64,000 nucleotides of DNA, taken from NCBI GenBank assembly GCA_030323885.1, contig CM059194.1:31599367-31663366 (forward strand), written 5' to 3'. Shown one piece after another: positions 1 through 9,840 of this stretch. Positions within the stretch are counted from its first letter, which is position 1. Each line of letters begins with the position of its first letter. The notes below the pieces were generated by a model. It made no database searches and was not told the DNA's origin. It worked only from the letters and a program-made list of their open reading frames with translations. The DNA is from Branchipolynoe longqiensis. Taxonomy: Eukaryota; Annelida; Polychaeta; Phyllodocida; Polynoidae. The translations under genes were made by a program, and so were the position numbers.

Positions 1-688
1 CTAACTCTTCGTTTAATACACTTCTATCTACTTTAATAACTTCATAACTATCATCATTACACACATCTGAGGAACATGAAGAGCATGACAACCGGCCTAT
101 GGCATCTGGCAGGCATCCAATTGAGGATGATATGGCAGTGTTATTGCCGGTGAGCTTATGAGGAGTGGGCTGGTCACCCGTATGTAGTCCATTAATTATT
201 GCCTGACGTCGGCTTTTGTTTTTATTTTGTGGGAGTACTGCTTTGCAGCGACAAAGAAGGACAAGAGACTCCGAAGCAATATCCTTAACAGAATTTGCCA
301 TCAAAGTATTTTGTTATATGTGTAATGATGAACTTCTGTCTACTTTATCCTGGTCTAACAACCTCCAATCCTCTATGATAATTGTGCTAACTGCTACTTT
401 ACCCACTCCCTGTACACCAACTAAAGCGTTAAAGCTGTTATTACTATCTACATTATTGGTTGCTATGGGAGAAGATTGCATTGTTTTCTCGCATCCATAG
501 CAACCCCCGTTAGAACATGTTGCCGCCTTCAAATTGGAACTAGCTACTACTCCATTAACGGTCTCAGAGAGGCCTATTCTGCAAAACCTGCCTGCCATTA
601 CTTTCCTATTCTCCTGATTGCTAGCCATACCATTGTCTTGCATTCTTCTTTTATTATTACAGTTAACTTCCCTGTGATAATTAAGTCT
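1..688 (-). pseudogene. pol-like N-terminal reading frame of a retroelement, partial at window edge
   Basis: Read on the minus strand, one frame stays open from about 688 to 1 apart from a stop near 314-316. The part from 301 down to base 1 is open for 100 codons and leaves the window. The segment holds a Cys-rich stretch (ATCSNGGCYGC) and otherwise low-conservation Ser/Asn-rich sequence. It follows a gag-like zinc-knuckle frame directly, as the poorly conserved N-terminus of pol follows gag in the element at 58-61 kb. I infer that the RT lies left of the window. No catalytic motif is visible here, so the pol assignment rests on position only. Confidence 0.4.
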
Positions 689-1680
689 TCAGAATTTTGT
701 ATGGCACCAGTTACAGCAATGGCAAAAACGGTTAGGCATTGAGCCGTGCGAGGTGAAGAACCCACAATTGGCACCCTTATTCCATTCTTCACACGGCTTT
801 CCATCAACTGACTCGTTAATCTCCCTCCCTACCCAACCACTACTTGTACTCCCTTCTGCTTTACATTCTTTTTTAACATCTAACCTAGTCCCTATTCGCA
901 TATACATCCCTTTGTAGGTTTTTTATCTGCCCACCCTTCCTCAATTCTCCCATCATTAATCATTGAAAAACCTTTTTCTGATGATAATAAAACCATTGGC
1001 CACTCCCAATTGGTAGCCATATCTGATATATCTACCATATGTTTCCTAATGTGTTTAATCCAGTCTTGTGGCAAACTAGGCTCCTTTAGTAACCGATTAA
1101 TCGCTGACATGTATTCATACCAAGTAGTACTCCCCTTACACACGTTCCCCATACTATCGTCTCTAATTACAAACAAATGTGGCAATACTGCGTTCTTACC
1201 CCGCCATTTCTTGGTATATTTTCCCTGTTTTCTCAGCAATTGACAAATCACCTCATCCGAATCTTCCTGCTCGTACTCAGAGTTCGAATCATTTGACTCA
1301 CTCAACTATACTTTGTACTTGCGCCTCGCTTCACGATTCCAGCTGTACCGGTCTCTAGTCGCCATTTTGGATGTCTTTTTCGCCTGTTTGATGTGAGGCG
1401 GCGACACACATCTCTCCTCCCTGCAGCTGCTAATGGATGGCAAATGGCCACGCCGCAGGTTGCCGCTCTTGAATCCAGATGGTGCCACCCCGCACTTCCG
1501 ACTGCTACACTCCTACGCTTCATGCACCGTTCCTGTTGCCACTTTACTGATGGAGGATTCAAGGCGTTCGAGCCTCTCACACATCAACTTAGTATTTGTC
1601 TCCCACTGCGACTTCAACGTCTCCTTCAGGTATGAAACAGTCACCATGTCCAGTGAATCCACTACTGGAGCAGGGGCCAT
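689..1680 (-). pseudogene. gag-like ORF1 of a retroelement, degenerate
   Basis: Minus-strand frame with an N-terminal helical, coiled-coil-like part (1680 to about 1515), a basic Lys/Arg-rich part, an acidic Ser/Glu patch near 1300, and a C-terminal Cys/His cluster at about 690-790 (CEEWNKG, then HCCNWCH and a later YHREVNC). Such clusters end gag-like proteins of DIRS-type and related retroelements. Breaks: stops near 1512 and 1310, a frameshift near 905-920 next to an A6 run, and a stop at 689-691 inside the Cys/His cluster. The apparent first codon lies in the end of the adjacent foldback element, so the true start is unknown. Family is uncertain. Confidence 0.45.
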
Positions 1681-2286
1681 ATGCAGGAGTCAGTGTTAGC
1701 GGGGTTTGGTGTTAGAGCCTGTTACCGTTTAGCTATCACCGAAGTCGGGACCTGTGTCAAGTTGTATGCAGGAGCGCGTAACACTTTCATTATAGCTAAA
1801 CGTGAAGTTATTTATAGATTTGGGAAATCCCTCCGAAGCAATATTAACGCTGTCGCCGCAACGGTGGCGATATTAATATTTATATTTTCGAATCGACGCA
1901 CGTAAAGTAAACAAATCGCCGCCGCCGCATCGACGTCACTTTCCATACTGGCGGCGGTTGCTTGCAGTCGTTCGTCGATTCGAAAATATAAATATTAATA
2001 TCACCGCCATTGCGGCAGCAGCATTAATATTGCTTCGAATTTAGGGTTAATTTAATGAAATTTCAATTATTGCGTATGTAATTGTGTTAAATATGACAGC
2101 ATTGAATAGATTTGGGCCTAATGCACTCGCTAAACCTGCTATTTTCCAGGGGTAGCGTAATACCGGTTAAGCATTTGGTGTTAGGCCTATCACCACCTCG
2201 TGCATACCATTTTTTGGTGCTAACCGGGAAATTCCCGCTTACCACCGTTTTGGCTCGCTATCACCGACTCCTGCATATGGCCCCTG
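1671..2286. mobile_element. foldback TIR element (family D), copy 1
   Basis: Both ends carry the inverted repeat CAGGGGCCATATGCAGGAGT. The core (about 1866-2018) is a long imperfect palindrome in which the block TTCGAATCGACG plus an AT-rich arm returns inverted after a GCC-repeat centre. Most of the element can therefore fold on itself. No ORF of its own. Copies at 23.3 kb and 48.9-49.9 kb share the palindromic core and the ends. I do not see a clear target duplication here. Confidence 0.75.
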
Positions 2287-2730
2287 ATTTAGAAGACGTA
2301 GAAGGAGTTTCTAAACGTCGACATGGTGACTGATTCGGTGAAATTCCTCTGACACTGCTCCTCCCTTCCATTGATATTTTCCTCCTGGACTTGAGCTTAC
2401 GATGAGTGCCTTTTAGTCATGGCATCTTGAGTTGTTGAAAGACGAAAGAAAGTCTCCGAGTCACAGAGAATGCTTATACCGTTGGATTGATATTTGAAAT
2501 CGATCCGTCCGTTTTGCTGCTCCAGTAGTGAATGGCTTTCGGTTTGCGCTTTACCACGAAGCCTTAGTTCCCTTAGTGACAACAATGCTACAACATTATT
2601 GGCATACCCTGAATGCACTAGCAACATGTCTGGTATCTCATTAGCAACACTAAAACGGTCTCCAACGTCGCGAGTTAATCATGTTACCGGCAACATGCAT
2701 AATATTGATCTTTGAATGAAAATATATATT
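2287..2730. other. no recognisable gene
   Basis: Mixed-composition DNA between the foldback and the next TIR element. The minus strand has short open stretches (2397-2627) without known motifs; this could be the continuation of the broken retroelement beyond the foldback, but nothing proves it. Confidence 0.3.
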
Positions 2731-3174
2731 ATGAGTCAGCCTCACGAAAATGGGCCAATTGGCATTGCAATTCTTAAAGTGTAGTGCATTTCTTTGTTTT
2801 ATATTAAATTATCCTAGAAACAAATAAGGTTGTTGTATTTTCTCTACCTTTACATTCACCATAAATTTAAGGACTTTGCAACACCTCTGTCAATGCTAAA
2901 CTATAAGTATGCTGATCGACGCCGACATCCAATGCTCGACGCCAACAACTTTAACAGATGTCGACGTTGCAAGTCTTAAAGTGTAGTGCATTTCTTTGTT
3001 TTATATTAAATTATACTAGAAACAAATAAGGTTGTGTTTTTCTACCTTTACATTCAGGATAAATTTAAGGACTTTCCAATACCTCTGTCAATGCTAAACT
3101 ATAATTATTCTGTTCGACGCCGACATCCAATGATCGACGCCGACAACTTCTCTCTTTTCGTGATCCTGACTCAT
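2731..3174. mobile_element. short TIR element (family A), internal tandem duplication
   Basis: Ends are inverted repeats: ATGAGTCAGCCTCACGAAAA on the left matches the reverse complement of the right end with two mismatches. The interior is a direct duplication of about 200 bp (units near 2765 and 2970), each containing TGTCAATGCTAAACTA and GACGCCGACATCCAATG. The same interior occurs inside the 1.7-kb element at 39.7-41.4 kb, so this is a shortened relative. Confidence 0.75.
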
Positions 3175-3352
3175 ATATATCGCGACAGCTAGATTTGAAT
3201 ATGATGGATCAGTATGGTGAACGTGGACCTTTTGATACAGACATCAGTCATATCTATCTATCGCCATATTAGTCATTACGAAGTAAGCCTGCCTATAATT
3301 GTGTTTTTCCTATGGCATGGTAATTGTGGACGATGAGATGGGTTGCATCACA

Positions 3353-3480
3353 AAGCATTGATTGTCTAATGGTTAGGACACTTGTTCTCAGAATGGCAGA
3401 AATGTGAGCTGGAGTCCCGTTCCTGTTTGTTTGGCACACCTCCTAAGACACTGACGCCGTGACCAGGATTCTATAAATGC
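3353..3480 (+). mobile_element. tRNA-headed SINE-2-like fragment
   Basis: Contains a tRNA-type A-box region (TCTAATGGTTAGGACAC) and a diverged B box, followed by a tail with a CACCTCC...GTGACCAGGATTC block seen in related copies at 5.1-5.7 kb and 26 kb. Confidence 0.5.
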
Positions 3481-3496
3481 TGAGCACAATATGATA

Positions 3497-3851
3497 TTAA
3501 AGCTGCATAGTCCGATGAAATCATCAAATTTTCATAACCAAAACAATGATCTAAATTTGATTCTACATATCTAGCTTAGATACTGATGTACTTACTAAGC
3601 ATTTGTCACCACACAGAAGGGAATAGTGAGGCAATTGAATAGATCATGTTACTGCAGAATGCTATGGTGTCAGAGTTTTGGCAAGCTTGCCAAAATTAAT
3701 TTTGCATGGTTGCACTTCAAATATCTCAAAAGTTAGCCACTTAAAATAAAAGGTACTTCAAGCTAAAGTAACGTACATTATAACGACCAACCTAATGTAT
3801 TTATCTCAGAAAATTTCTGAAACTCAAAACCATCGGACTATGCAAATTTAA
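3497..3851. mobile_element. TTAA-flanked MITE (family TTAA-1), full length
   Basis: Inverted ends AGCTGCATAGTCCGATG and CATCGGACTATGCA sit between TTAA tetranucleotides. Length about 350 bp, AT-rich, no ORF. The central block TTTTGGCAAGCTTGCCAAAA is itself palindromic. TTAA target duplication is typical of piggyBac- and Kolobok-type transposons; the superfamily is inferred only from that. Confidence 0.75.
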
Positions 3852-4182
3852 TTAAACCTACCCTGTGTACGTAAGGAAAGTGTGCTACCTCAATATTTGC
3901 AATCACAAATATGACACTTACAACTCCAGTAGGTACGAGATTCTAGTAGGACAAGAGTAGCGAGTTGGAGTGACCTGCCAAGACGAAATGCCACATACAC
4001 AGGCAGGTGTGGATAGGTGGATCGCATGATGGAGTATAGTTAAACTAAACATTAGGATTCTAAATGACGCTTTGCTACGTCAAACCCTGTACCAACGCAC
4101 CATTTTGTAATACTACTCGCGTCGTAATGGGGCAAACCCCTAAATGACCAATTTACACAGCACTTCTTCTTGTATACATGCA
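3852..4182. other. SINE-related fragment, otherwise unassigned
   Basis: The part 3930-4030 (AAATGCCACATACAC near 3988) resembles sequence at 14455-14500 and the leader of the SINE-2 family. No coding signal. Confidence 0.35.
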
Positions 4183-4363
4183 GTTCTGGTCCTGTTTGTT
4201 TGTTGTTGTTTTACGTCCTAACAACATCTAAGGTCATATCAGGACGGTCTGGCACTGTGGTAGTAAGCATACTCAGGGCAAATGATATTGACCAAGCCTG
4301 GTTTTGTGTAACCAACACCAAACCGACATTTCCTGGCCAAATAAAATAGTGTAAACAGAAATT
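4183..4363 (-). mobile_element. SINE-1 3' fragment, decayed
   Basis: Starts with the inverted 3' tail (GTTTGTTTGTTGTTGTTTTA) and the conserved tail block AACATCTAAGGTCATATCAG, then diverges. Confidence 0.6.
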
Positions 4364-4730
4364 ACATCCTAAGAACTGTCACCAGATACACATGCACACA
4401 CAATGCTTAGTTTGTGTAGATTTGAATATGTCATTCAAAGAAGCAATATTCAGGTAGCTGTTCCTGGAAGGATTTCAGCGTCTGTGCGAAAATCCTTGGA
4501 GTTGGGGTATGAGTGCGTTAATAAATGCCACTAGTTATCCGGGTCGCCACATGGGGGCGCCATCAAAGGACACCCACTACGTATGGAGGATGGCGTGTGT
4601 GTAGCTGTTGGGCACTGACGTCTCTGTATATAGATTAAGTTTTTGCTCCCTCTCTTTCTCTATTGCCCTCTTGCTCTCTCTGGTGCTCTCTCTCTCTCTC
4701 GTTCTCTCTCCCTCTCTCTTTATCATTCGC
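4364..4730. other. CT-rich stretch, no gene
   Basis: Unassigned DNA ending in a (CT)n/(CTCTC)n low-complexity run at about 4645-4720. Short ORFs on both strands come from the CT run. Confidence 0.4.
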
Positions 4731-5079
4731 AGACGAGACGGGATGGCCGTCCATCTCCTTTCTTGGGAGATCGGGGGATCCGAACCCATACGTTTGTGGG
4801 CTCGAACCCTGGTCAAGTCAAACCGATGACATAAAAATTGATACTTGTCACTTCCTAGCCAGGCGCTGGGCATTATTAGGATAGGGCAAGGACTGGTTTG
4901 CTCAATGTCAGGATAATGTGACTGAGTGGGATATCAGGTCATGGTGCTGGCAGCCTAGTCTCCCAGTGGGGCAGCACTATAATGTCCCCATGAGTGTGCA
5001 CTGTCACATGTCGGAACCCATCCCGATATCACTTTAGATGTTGATAGGGCATAAAACAACAACAAACAAACAAACTATC
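4731..5079 (+). mobile_element. SINE-1, near full length
   Basis: tRNA-derived SINE: head with GACGGGATGGCCG (A-box region) and GGCTCGAACCC (B box), a body with GGGCAAGGACTGG, a conserved block TATCACTTTAGATGTTG near the end, and an A/C-rich tail of CAAA units. This is the most abundant repeat in the window. Confidence 0.8.
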
Positions 5080-5145
5080 ATTCGCTCTCTCTCTTCGGAT
5101 TGTCTCAGTATGAAAGCCTAACTAAGTCAGTCCAGTCCACAGATG

Positions 5146-5665
5146 TTATTGCCATGGGAGGAATTGCAACAAATGGAAATACTCTTCCAAGAGTGGGACT
5201 CAAACCCACATGTCTGCGTACCATTCAGGGACAAGTGTCATAGCCATTAGATTATCTAGGCTCATTGATTCAATCATCATAATACCCATGTCTATATGTG
5301 CAACGTGACATGTCAGCTAGGGAGGTGAGTGCATCTTATTAGACTCGTCTCCCTGGAATTGTGAGTCTCATACTCACGATTACAAATATCCAGGTAGTGT
5401 CATAACCATTAGATTACCCAGGTTCATTGATGCAATCATCATACCTACACCTATATGTGTATCCAGGTAACGCATTCCCATTAGATAGACAGGGCCGTTC
5501 CAATAGTTTATAGTGCTTTGGATGAACAGAATCCTGGTCACAGCACCAGTGTCATGGGGCGGATGCAAACAAATCGGAACATTATGCCTAGAATGGGACT
5601 CGAACCCACAGTTCTGCCTTCCCCAGGGCAAGTGCCCTAACCATTAGACCTGGATGTTCATCGGC
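5146..5665 (-). mobile_element. SINE-2 copies, two adjacent decayed copies
   Basis: Two blocks (about 5146-5270 and 5395-5665) contain inverted tRNA-like heads: GGGACTCGAACCCAC is an inverted B box and the CCATTAGA...CTAGG block an inverted A-box region. They match the SINE-2 family at 26 kb and 52.9 kb. Confidence 0.55.
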
Positions 5666-5716
5666 GGATAGACTTGTATTGCCTTCTTCAAGGCCCAGTC
5701 ACATACACGTTAGTGG

Positions 5717-5790
5717 ACGTAGTTGAACGTAGTTGAACGTAGTTGAACGTAGTTGAACGTAGTCGAATGTAGTTGAACGTAGTTGAACAT
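5717..5790. repeat. 10-bp minisatellite
   Basis: About seven tandem copies of GTAGTTGAAC with two variants. Confidence 0.85.
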
Positions 5791-5812
5791 ACTAGCATCC
5801 GGACTTCTCCGT

Positions 5813-5998
5813 CATGCCAGAGCTGTGACATGCTTGCCAAAATTAATTTGACATGTTTGTACTTCAAATATCTCCTAAGTTAGCTATTTAAAATAAAAGT
5901 TGCTTCAAACCAAAGTAAGATAGATTATACTCATCAACCTAATGTATTTATCTCAGAAAATGACAGAAACTCAAAACCACCTGACTATGCAACTTTAA
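5813..5998. mobile_element. TTAA-1 MITE, partial
   Basis: One half only, ending in CTGACTATGCAACT followed by TTAA. The other inverted end is missing. Confidence 0.65.
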
Positions 5999-6151
5999 CT
6001 AATGAAGAAAACAGTATTTGTTGACAGCTTCCTCATTTAACATAGTCACTGCAAAACACAAAGAGTGTTGTAGGACCTCAGTGAGTTCTGTATTACTTTT
6101 ATTTACGAGTCTTCGAAATATCTACCGCGGCCTATACGTACCAACTCTGGC

Positions 6152-6524
6152 CAAAGACCCTATAACACTAAGACAGCTCAGTCCCTATCTCTCCCATGGT
6201 AATGTAAATTTCGCAGTGCCACCTTGTGGTGGGTTTGATCAGCCCGGCTGCTGGTTGGTGTTTCACATGTAAACACTTAAAAATTATATTATACATGATA
6301 TAGGTAAGAATGAATACACATCAATATGAAATTGCACATCATCATAAGCATCATCATCAGCATTGCCATCATCACACATCTTTCACATTCATATATACAT
6401 TTATACATATAATATAGCAACTGTGTAATCAAGAGAACAGCCAGTGCACCAAGTGGTGGGTTTCATCATTTTGATTACACAGTACAGGCTGAGTGAGCCG
6501 TCTTAGTGTTATAGGGTCTTTGCT
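6152..6524. mobile_element. short non-autonomous copy of the TIR element at 58-61 kb (family E)
   Basis: Left end CAAAGACCCTATAACACTAA and right end TTAGTGTTATAGGGTCTTTG are inverted repeats. About 130 bp at the left and 240 bp at the right match the outer parts of the 3.2-kb element at 58449-61625 at roughly 90-95 percent by eye. The gag/RT part is absent; the join lies at a TATATTAT motif that is present at both inner borders of the large copy. Flanks are CTCTGGC and CTCTGGA, a 6-of-7-bp direct repeat. Confidence 0.85.
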
Positions 6525-6604
6525 CTGGAGTTTCACACCGAATAATCTGTTTATGGTGCGATCCATAGGAACTGCTGGAAAAACTGTATATGGGGAATGT
6601 TGTA

Positions 6605-6692
6605 CGCACTTTGCATAAATCGACCACCTCCCTGGATGGACAATTCAAAGTCGGTCTCATCGTCGGTCAATTTAGAGAGGTTTTACTGTAGA
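6605..6692. mobile_element. partial pogo/Tigger-like MITE (family C)
   Basis: Right half with the end GAGAGGTTTTACTGTA, shared with the complete copy at 17701-17881. The left end is not preserved. Confidence 0.6.
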
Positions 6693-6704
6693 TGACTCTG
6701 CACT

Positions 6705-7128
6705 ATCACGACCAGACGCCTGTGGCTGAATCGATAAGAGTGTCAGATGCTCGGATCCCGGCCGAGTCAAAACCAAAGACTTACAAAATGTATACTTGTC
6801 CCCCCCCCCCTCCTTCCCTTCAAAATTGCTGAATCGATATAAGTGCCAGGGGCTCGAATCCCGGCCGAGTGAAACTGAAGACTTACTCAGTTGATACTTT
6901 CCCCCACCCCTTTCCCGTGAAATTGGGTTCGGTATTAATAGGATAGAGCAAAGTCTGATTAGCTCAATATTAGGATAATGGGACTGAGTGGGATATTTGG
7001 TCATGGTAATGGAGGCTCATTCTCGCACTGAGGCAGCACTATATAGTCACCATGAGTGTGCACTGTCATAAGTCAGTCCCTGTCCTGATATGAAGTTAAC
7101 TGTTGCTGTGACATAAAACCCCCAAGGA
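6705..7128 (+). mobile_element. SINE-1 variant with two tandem tRNA-like heads
   Basis: Two successive heads are visible: GTGGCTGAATCGATAAGAGT with GATCCCGGCC, then, after a C-run, GCTGAATCGATATAAGTG with CGAATCCCGGCC. The SINE-1 body and tail follow once. The copy at 19402-19805 has the same doubled head, so this is a subfamily and not a single local duplication. Confidence 0.7.
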
Positions 7129-7419
7129 ACACAGATATTTACTATGATACACATTCAAAAACCTGTACTAACTTCCCACATTTGTATATATATATATGTA
7201 ATGTACAACGAATTACGTGAGTATAAAGATACGTAAAGGTAAATTATTACTATTATTTGTTATACTCCTTAAGAGCAGCACTGTTCCAGTGGCTCCTCCT
7301 ACCCTCTTTGCCTCCACCAGATGTAGACCAGTGTCAGTCGCACTGGAGGATTTAATAACTACAGCCCCATCAATAACAAACGCTGAACAGAAGAATATAG
7401 CACCCTAGAGAAGGTGTAG

Positions 7420-7598
7420 ATCTCTAATCGGTGCCGCTTTACTTTAGCATGCGGGCTATCTGCACTTTAACATTAACCTTAACCCTGAACCCTAAACCTA
7501 ACCTTTAATTTGAGGAGGATACTGATGTTGGCGTCATTGATGTAGACTGTATGCTAGCTGTAGACCGCATGCTAAAGTAGCACTGCGTAATCAACCTC
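7420..7598. repeat. small inverted-repeat element with a telomere-like core
   Basis: GCTTTACTTTAGCATGCGG on the left pairs with CCGCATGCTAAAGTAGC on the right. Between them lies a degenerate run of CCTAAA/CCTTAA-type hexamers (about 7473-7505). About 175 bp, no ORF. Confidence 0.6.
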
Positions 7599-7683
7599 GT
7601 TAATAATAGATCCTATTTGGGACACCTATAATATCCTTTAATATATACGCTCCTCTCTCCCTTCCTGCCCCTCCCTCAGGCAG

Positions 7684-8560
7684 AAGAAGACAACAGCGCG
7701 ATCACATATTGTAGCTGCAGACAGACGAAGACGACAACACGATTAGATATTGTGTGGGCTGTAAACAGAAGACAACAACACGATTAGATATTGTGTGGGC
7801 TGTAAACAGAAGAAGACAATACAGCGCAATTAGATATTATGGGGGCTGTACACAGAAGAACACAATTCAGCGCAATCACATATTACATGGACTGTAGATA
7901 GAAGACAACAGCACGATTAGATATTATAGCTGTAGACAGAAGAAGACAATTCAGCACAATCACATATTACGTTGACTGTAGACAGAAGACAACAGTGTGA
8001 TTAGATATTATGGATGTAGACAGAAGAAGACGATTCAGCACAATCACTTATTACGTGGGCTGTAGACAGAAGACAACGGCACGAATAGATATTATGGATG
8101 TAGAAAGAAGAAGACAATTCAGCGCAATCACCTATTACGTGGGCTGTAGACAGAAGACCATGGCACGAATAGATATTATGGATGTAGACAGAAGAAGACA
8201 ATTCAGAGCAATCACATATTATGTGGGCTGTAGACAGAAGACAACAGTGTGATTAGATATTATGCATGTAGACAGAAGAAGACAATTCAGCGCAATCACT
8301 TATTACGTGGGCTGTAGACAGAGGACAACAGCGCAATTAGATATTATGGCTGCAGACAGAAGAAGAGAACAGCGCGATCACAAATTGGTGTGTTCTTCAG
8401 CAACAAAAAGACTATAGCATGATCACATACTTAGTGGGATGCGGAAAGAAGGTAACAACGCGATCACATATTGTGTGTTCTGCAGAAAGAATAAGACAAC
8501 AGCGCGATCACCTCGTGGCCTTCAGACAGAATAAGACAAAAACAAAAGAAGACAACAGCA
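7684..8560. repeat. 84-bp minisatellite
   Basis: Tandem array clearest at 8010-8350, where each 84-bp unit has two halves with GTAGACAGAAGA and ATTACGTGGGCTGTAGACAG; more diverged units on both sides. Because 84 is divisible by three the array keeps a frame open (28 residues per unit), but I see no evidence that this is protein-coding. Confidence 0.85.
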
Positions 8561-8699
8561 CGATTACATTTTCTGGACGCATACTCGATCGAATCATCTG
8601 CATACAGAACGGGGTGCCAGGCAATCCACGATCTATACCTGGAAGCACACAGCATCTGGGGAGCACTGGTCCCTCAGCCTCCTGTGACTGCATCAGTGA

Positions 8700-8985
8700 G
8701 CCTCATACACTCTCTCACATTGTCTTTCACGTACTTTTCCACTTGCACACTTTCTTACTCACTCTTCAGGTCTCACTCCAGCTCTCATTCTGTTTCACTC
8801 TCTCGCACTCACTCTCACTCACATCCTCTTACTTTATCACTCTCCATCACTCATTCTTTTGCTCTCAGTCATTCTCACACTCTCCCTCATACCTTTCTGA
8901 CGCATCCTCTCTTACTCTGTCAATCTCTCATTTTCACTCCCTCTCATCCACTCATAATTTCTATTCTACCTCACTCTCTGGACAA
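8700..8985. repeat. CTCA/CTCTC-rich low-complexity tract
   Basis: Degenerate pyrimidine-rich sequence of CTCTCA-like words. The long open frames over it are compositional. A similar tract lies at 9325-9490 beyond the SINE, so the SINE may have inserted into one tract. Confidence 0.7.
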
Positions 8986-9320
8986 GACTGGATGGCCGAA
9001 TGAGTTGAGCGACCGTCTCCATTTTTGGTCGATCGTAGGACTCCAAGCCACGGGTTTGTACCCTGGTGGAGTAAAACCAATGACTTCAACATTTATACTT
9101 GTCGCTTCCTAGCCAGACGCTTGGCATTAAGGACCAAGGACTGGTTGGCTCAGTGTCAGGATAATGTGACAGAGCGGGATATCAGGTGATGGTGCTGGTA
9201 GCCTGGTCTCCCATTGGGGCAGCATTATAAAGTCACCATGAGTGTGCACTGTCAAAAGTTGGTACCCATCCTCATATGACCTTAAATGTTGCCAGGACAT
9301 AAACCTCCAACAATCAACCT
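8986..9320 (+). mobile_element. SINE-1
   Basis: Head GGATGGCCGAATGAGTTGAG, diverged B box, body with AAGGACTGGTTGGCTCAGTG and tail block ACCTTAAATGTTGCC ending in a CAAC-rich tail. Lies inside a CT-rich tract. Confidence 0.8.
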
Positions 9321-9840
9321 CACCATATCACTCATGTTCTCATTCGGTCTCACTTTCTCACCCACCACTTGACCACTTGTGCTCTCATTCTGACTCTCTC
9401 ACTTGTTCACCTACAACTACTCGTTCTCACTTCCTCACCTTCTATCACGCTCTCCCTCTTCCGCTCTCCCATTCTCCCACTCTCCCACCACCTGTGTCTG
9501 TGGCAGCTCTTTACCAAACGAACACTTCGGCTAATTATGCCACTTGAGTTGTTTTTTTTGTGGTCACTGTCTGGTGTGCTTCTTTGTCCTATGAATAATA
9601 TCTGATCAGTTCTGGTGCGCTGCTCAGTCCGCCCTAGATATGTTTGCTACAGAACACGCACAGTTTTATGGTGAGGTTTATTATGTCCAGCCAACATCGC
9701 CAGCAAGTAATGTAGGGGGGCACAGTGTGCACCCTGTAAGTTTGACTGTTTATAAGATTGTCAGCGCATGGAAGCTCAGCTGTAAGCCAAGTGTGCAGAA
9801 TGAAAACAGTCCAGCTAAGCAGTTATATATATATATATGT
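9321..9840. other. CT-rich tract and unassigned leader of the RT frame
   Basis: Pyrimidine-rich to about 9490, then unassigned sequence. The frame used by the RT is open from 9640, but the first 68 residues show no RT similarity and end in a (TA)n(TG)n microsatellite at about 9824-9845, so they are probably pre-existing flank. Confidence 0.5.

Noticed and set aside
8010..8252. Repeat protein with 28-residue units
   Set aside because: The unit is 84 bp, so any frame without stops stays open; no start context, no conservation of sense over antisense.
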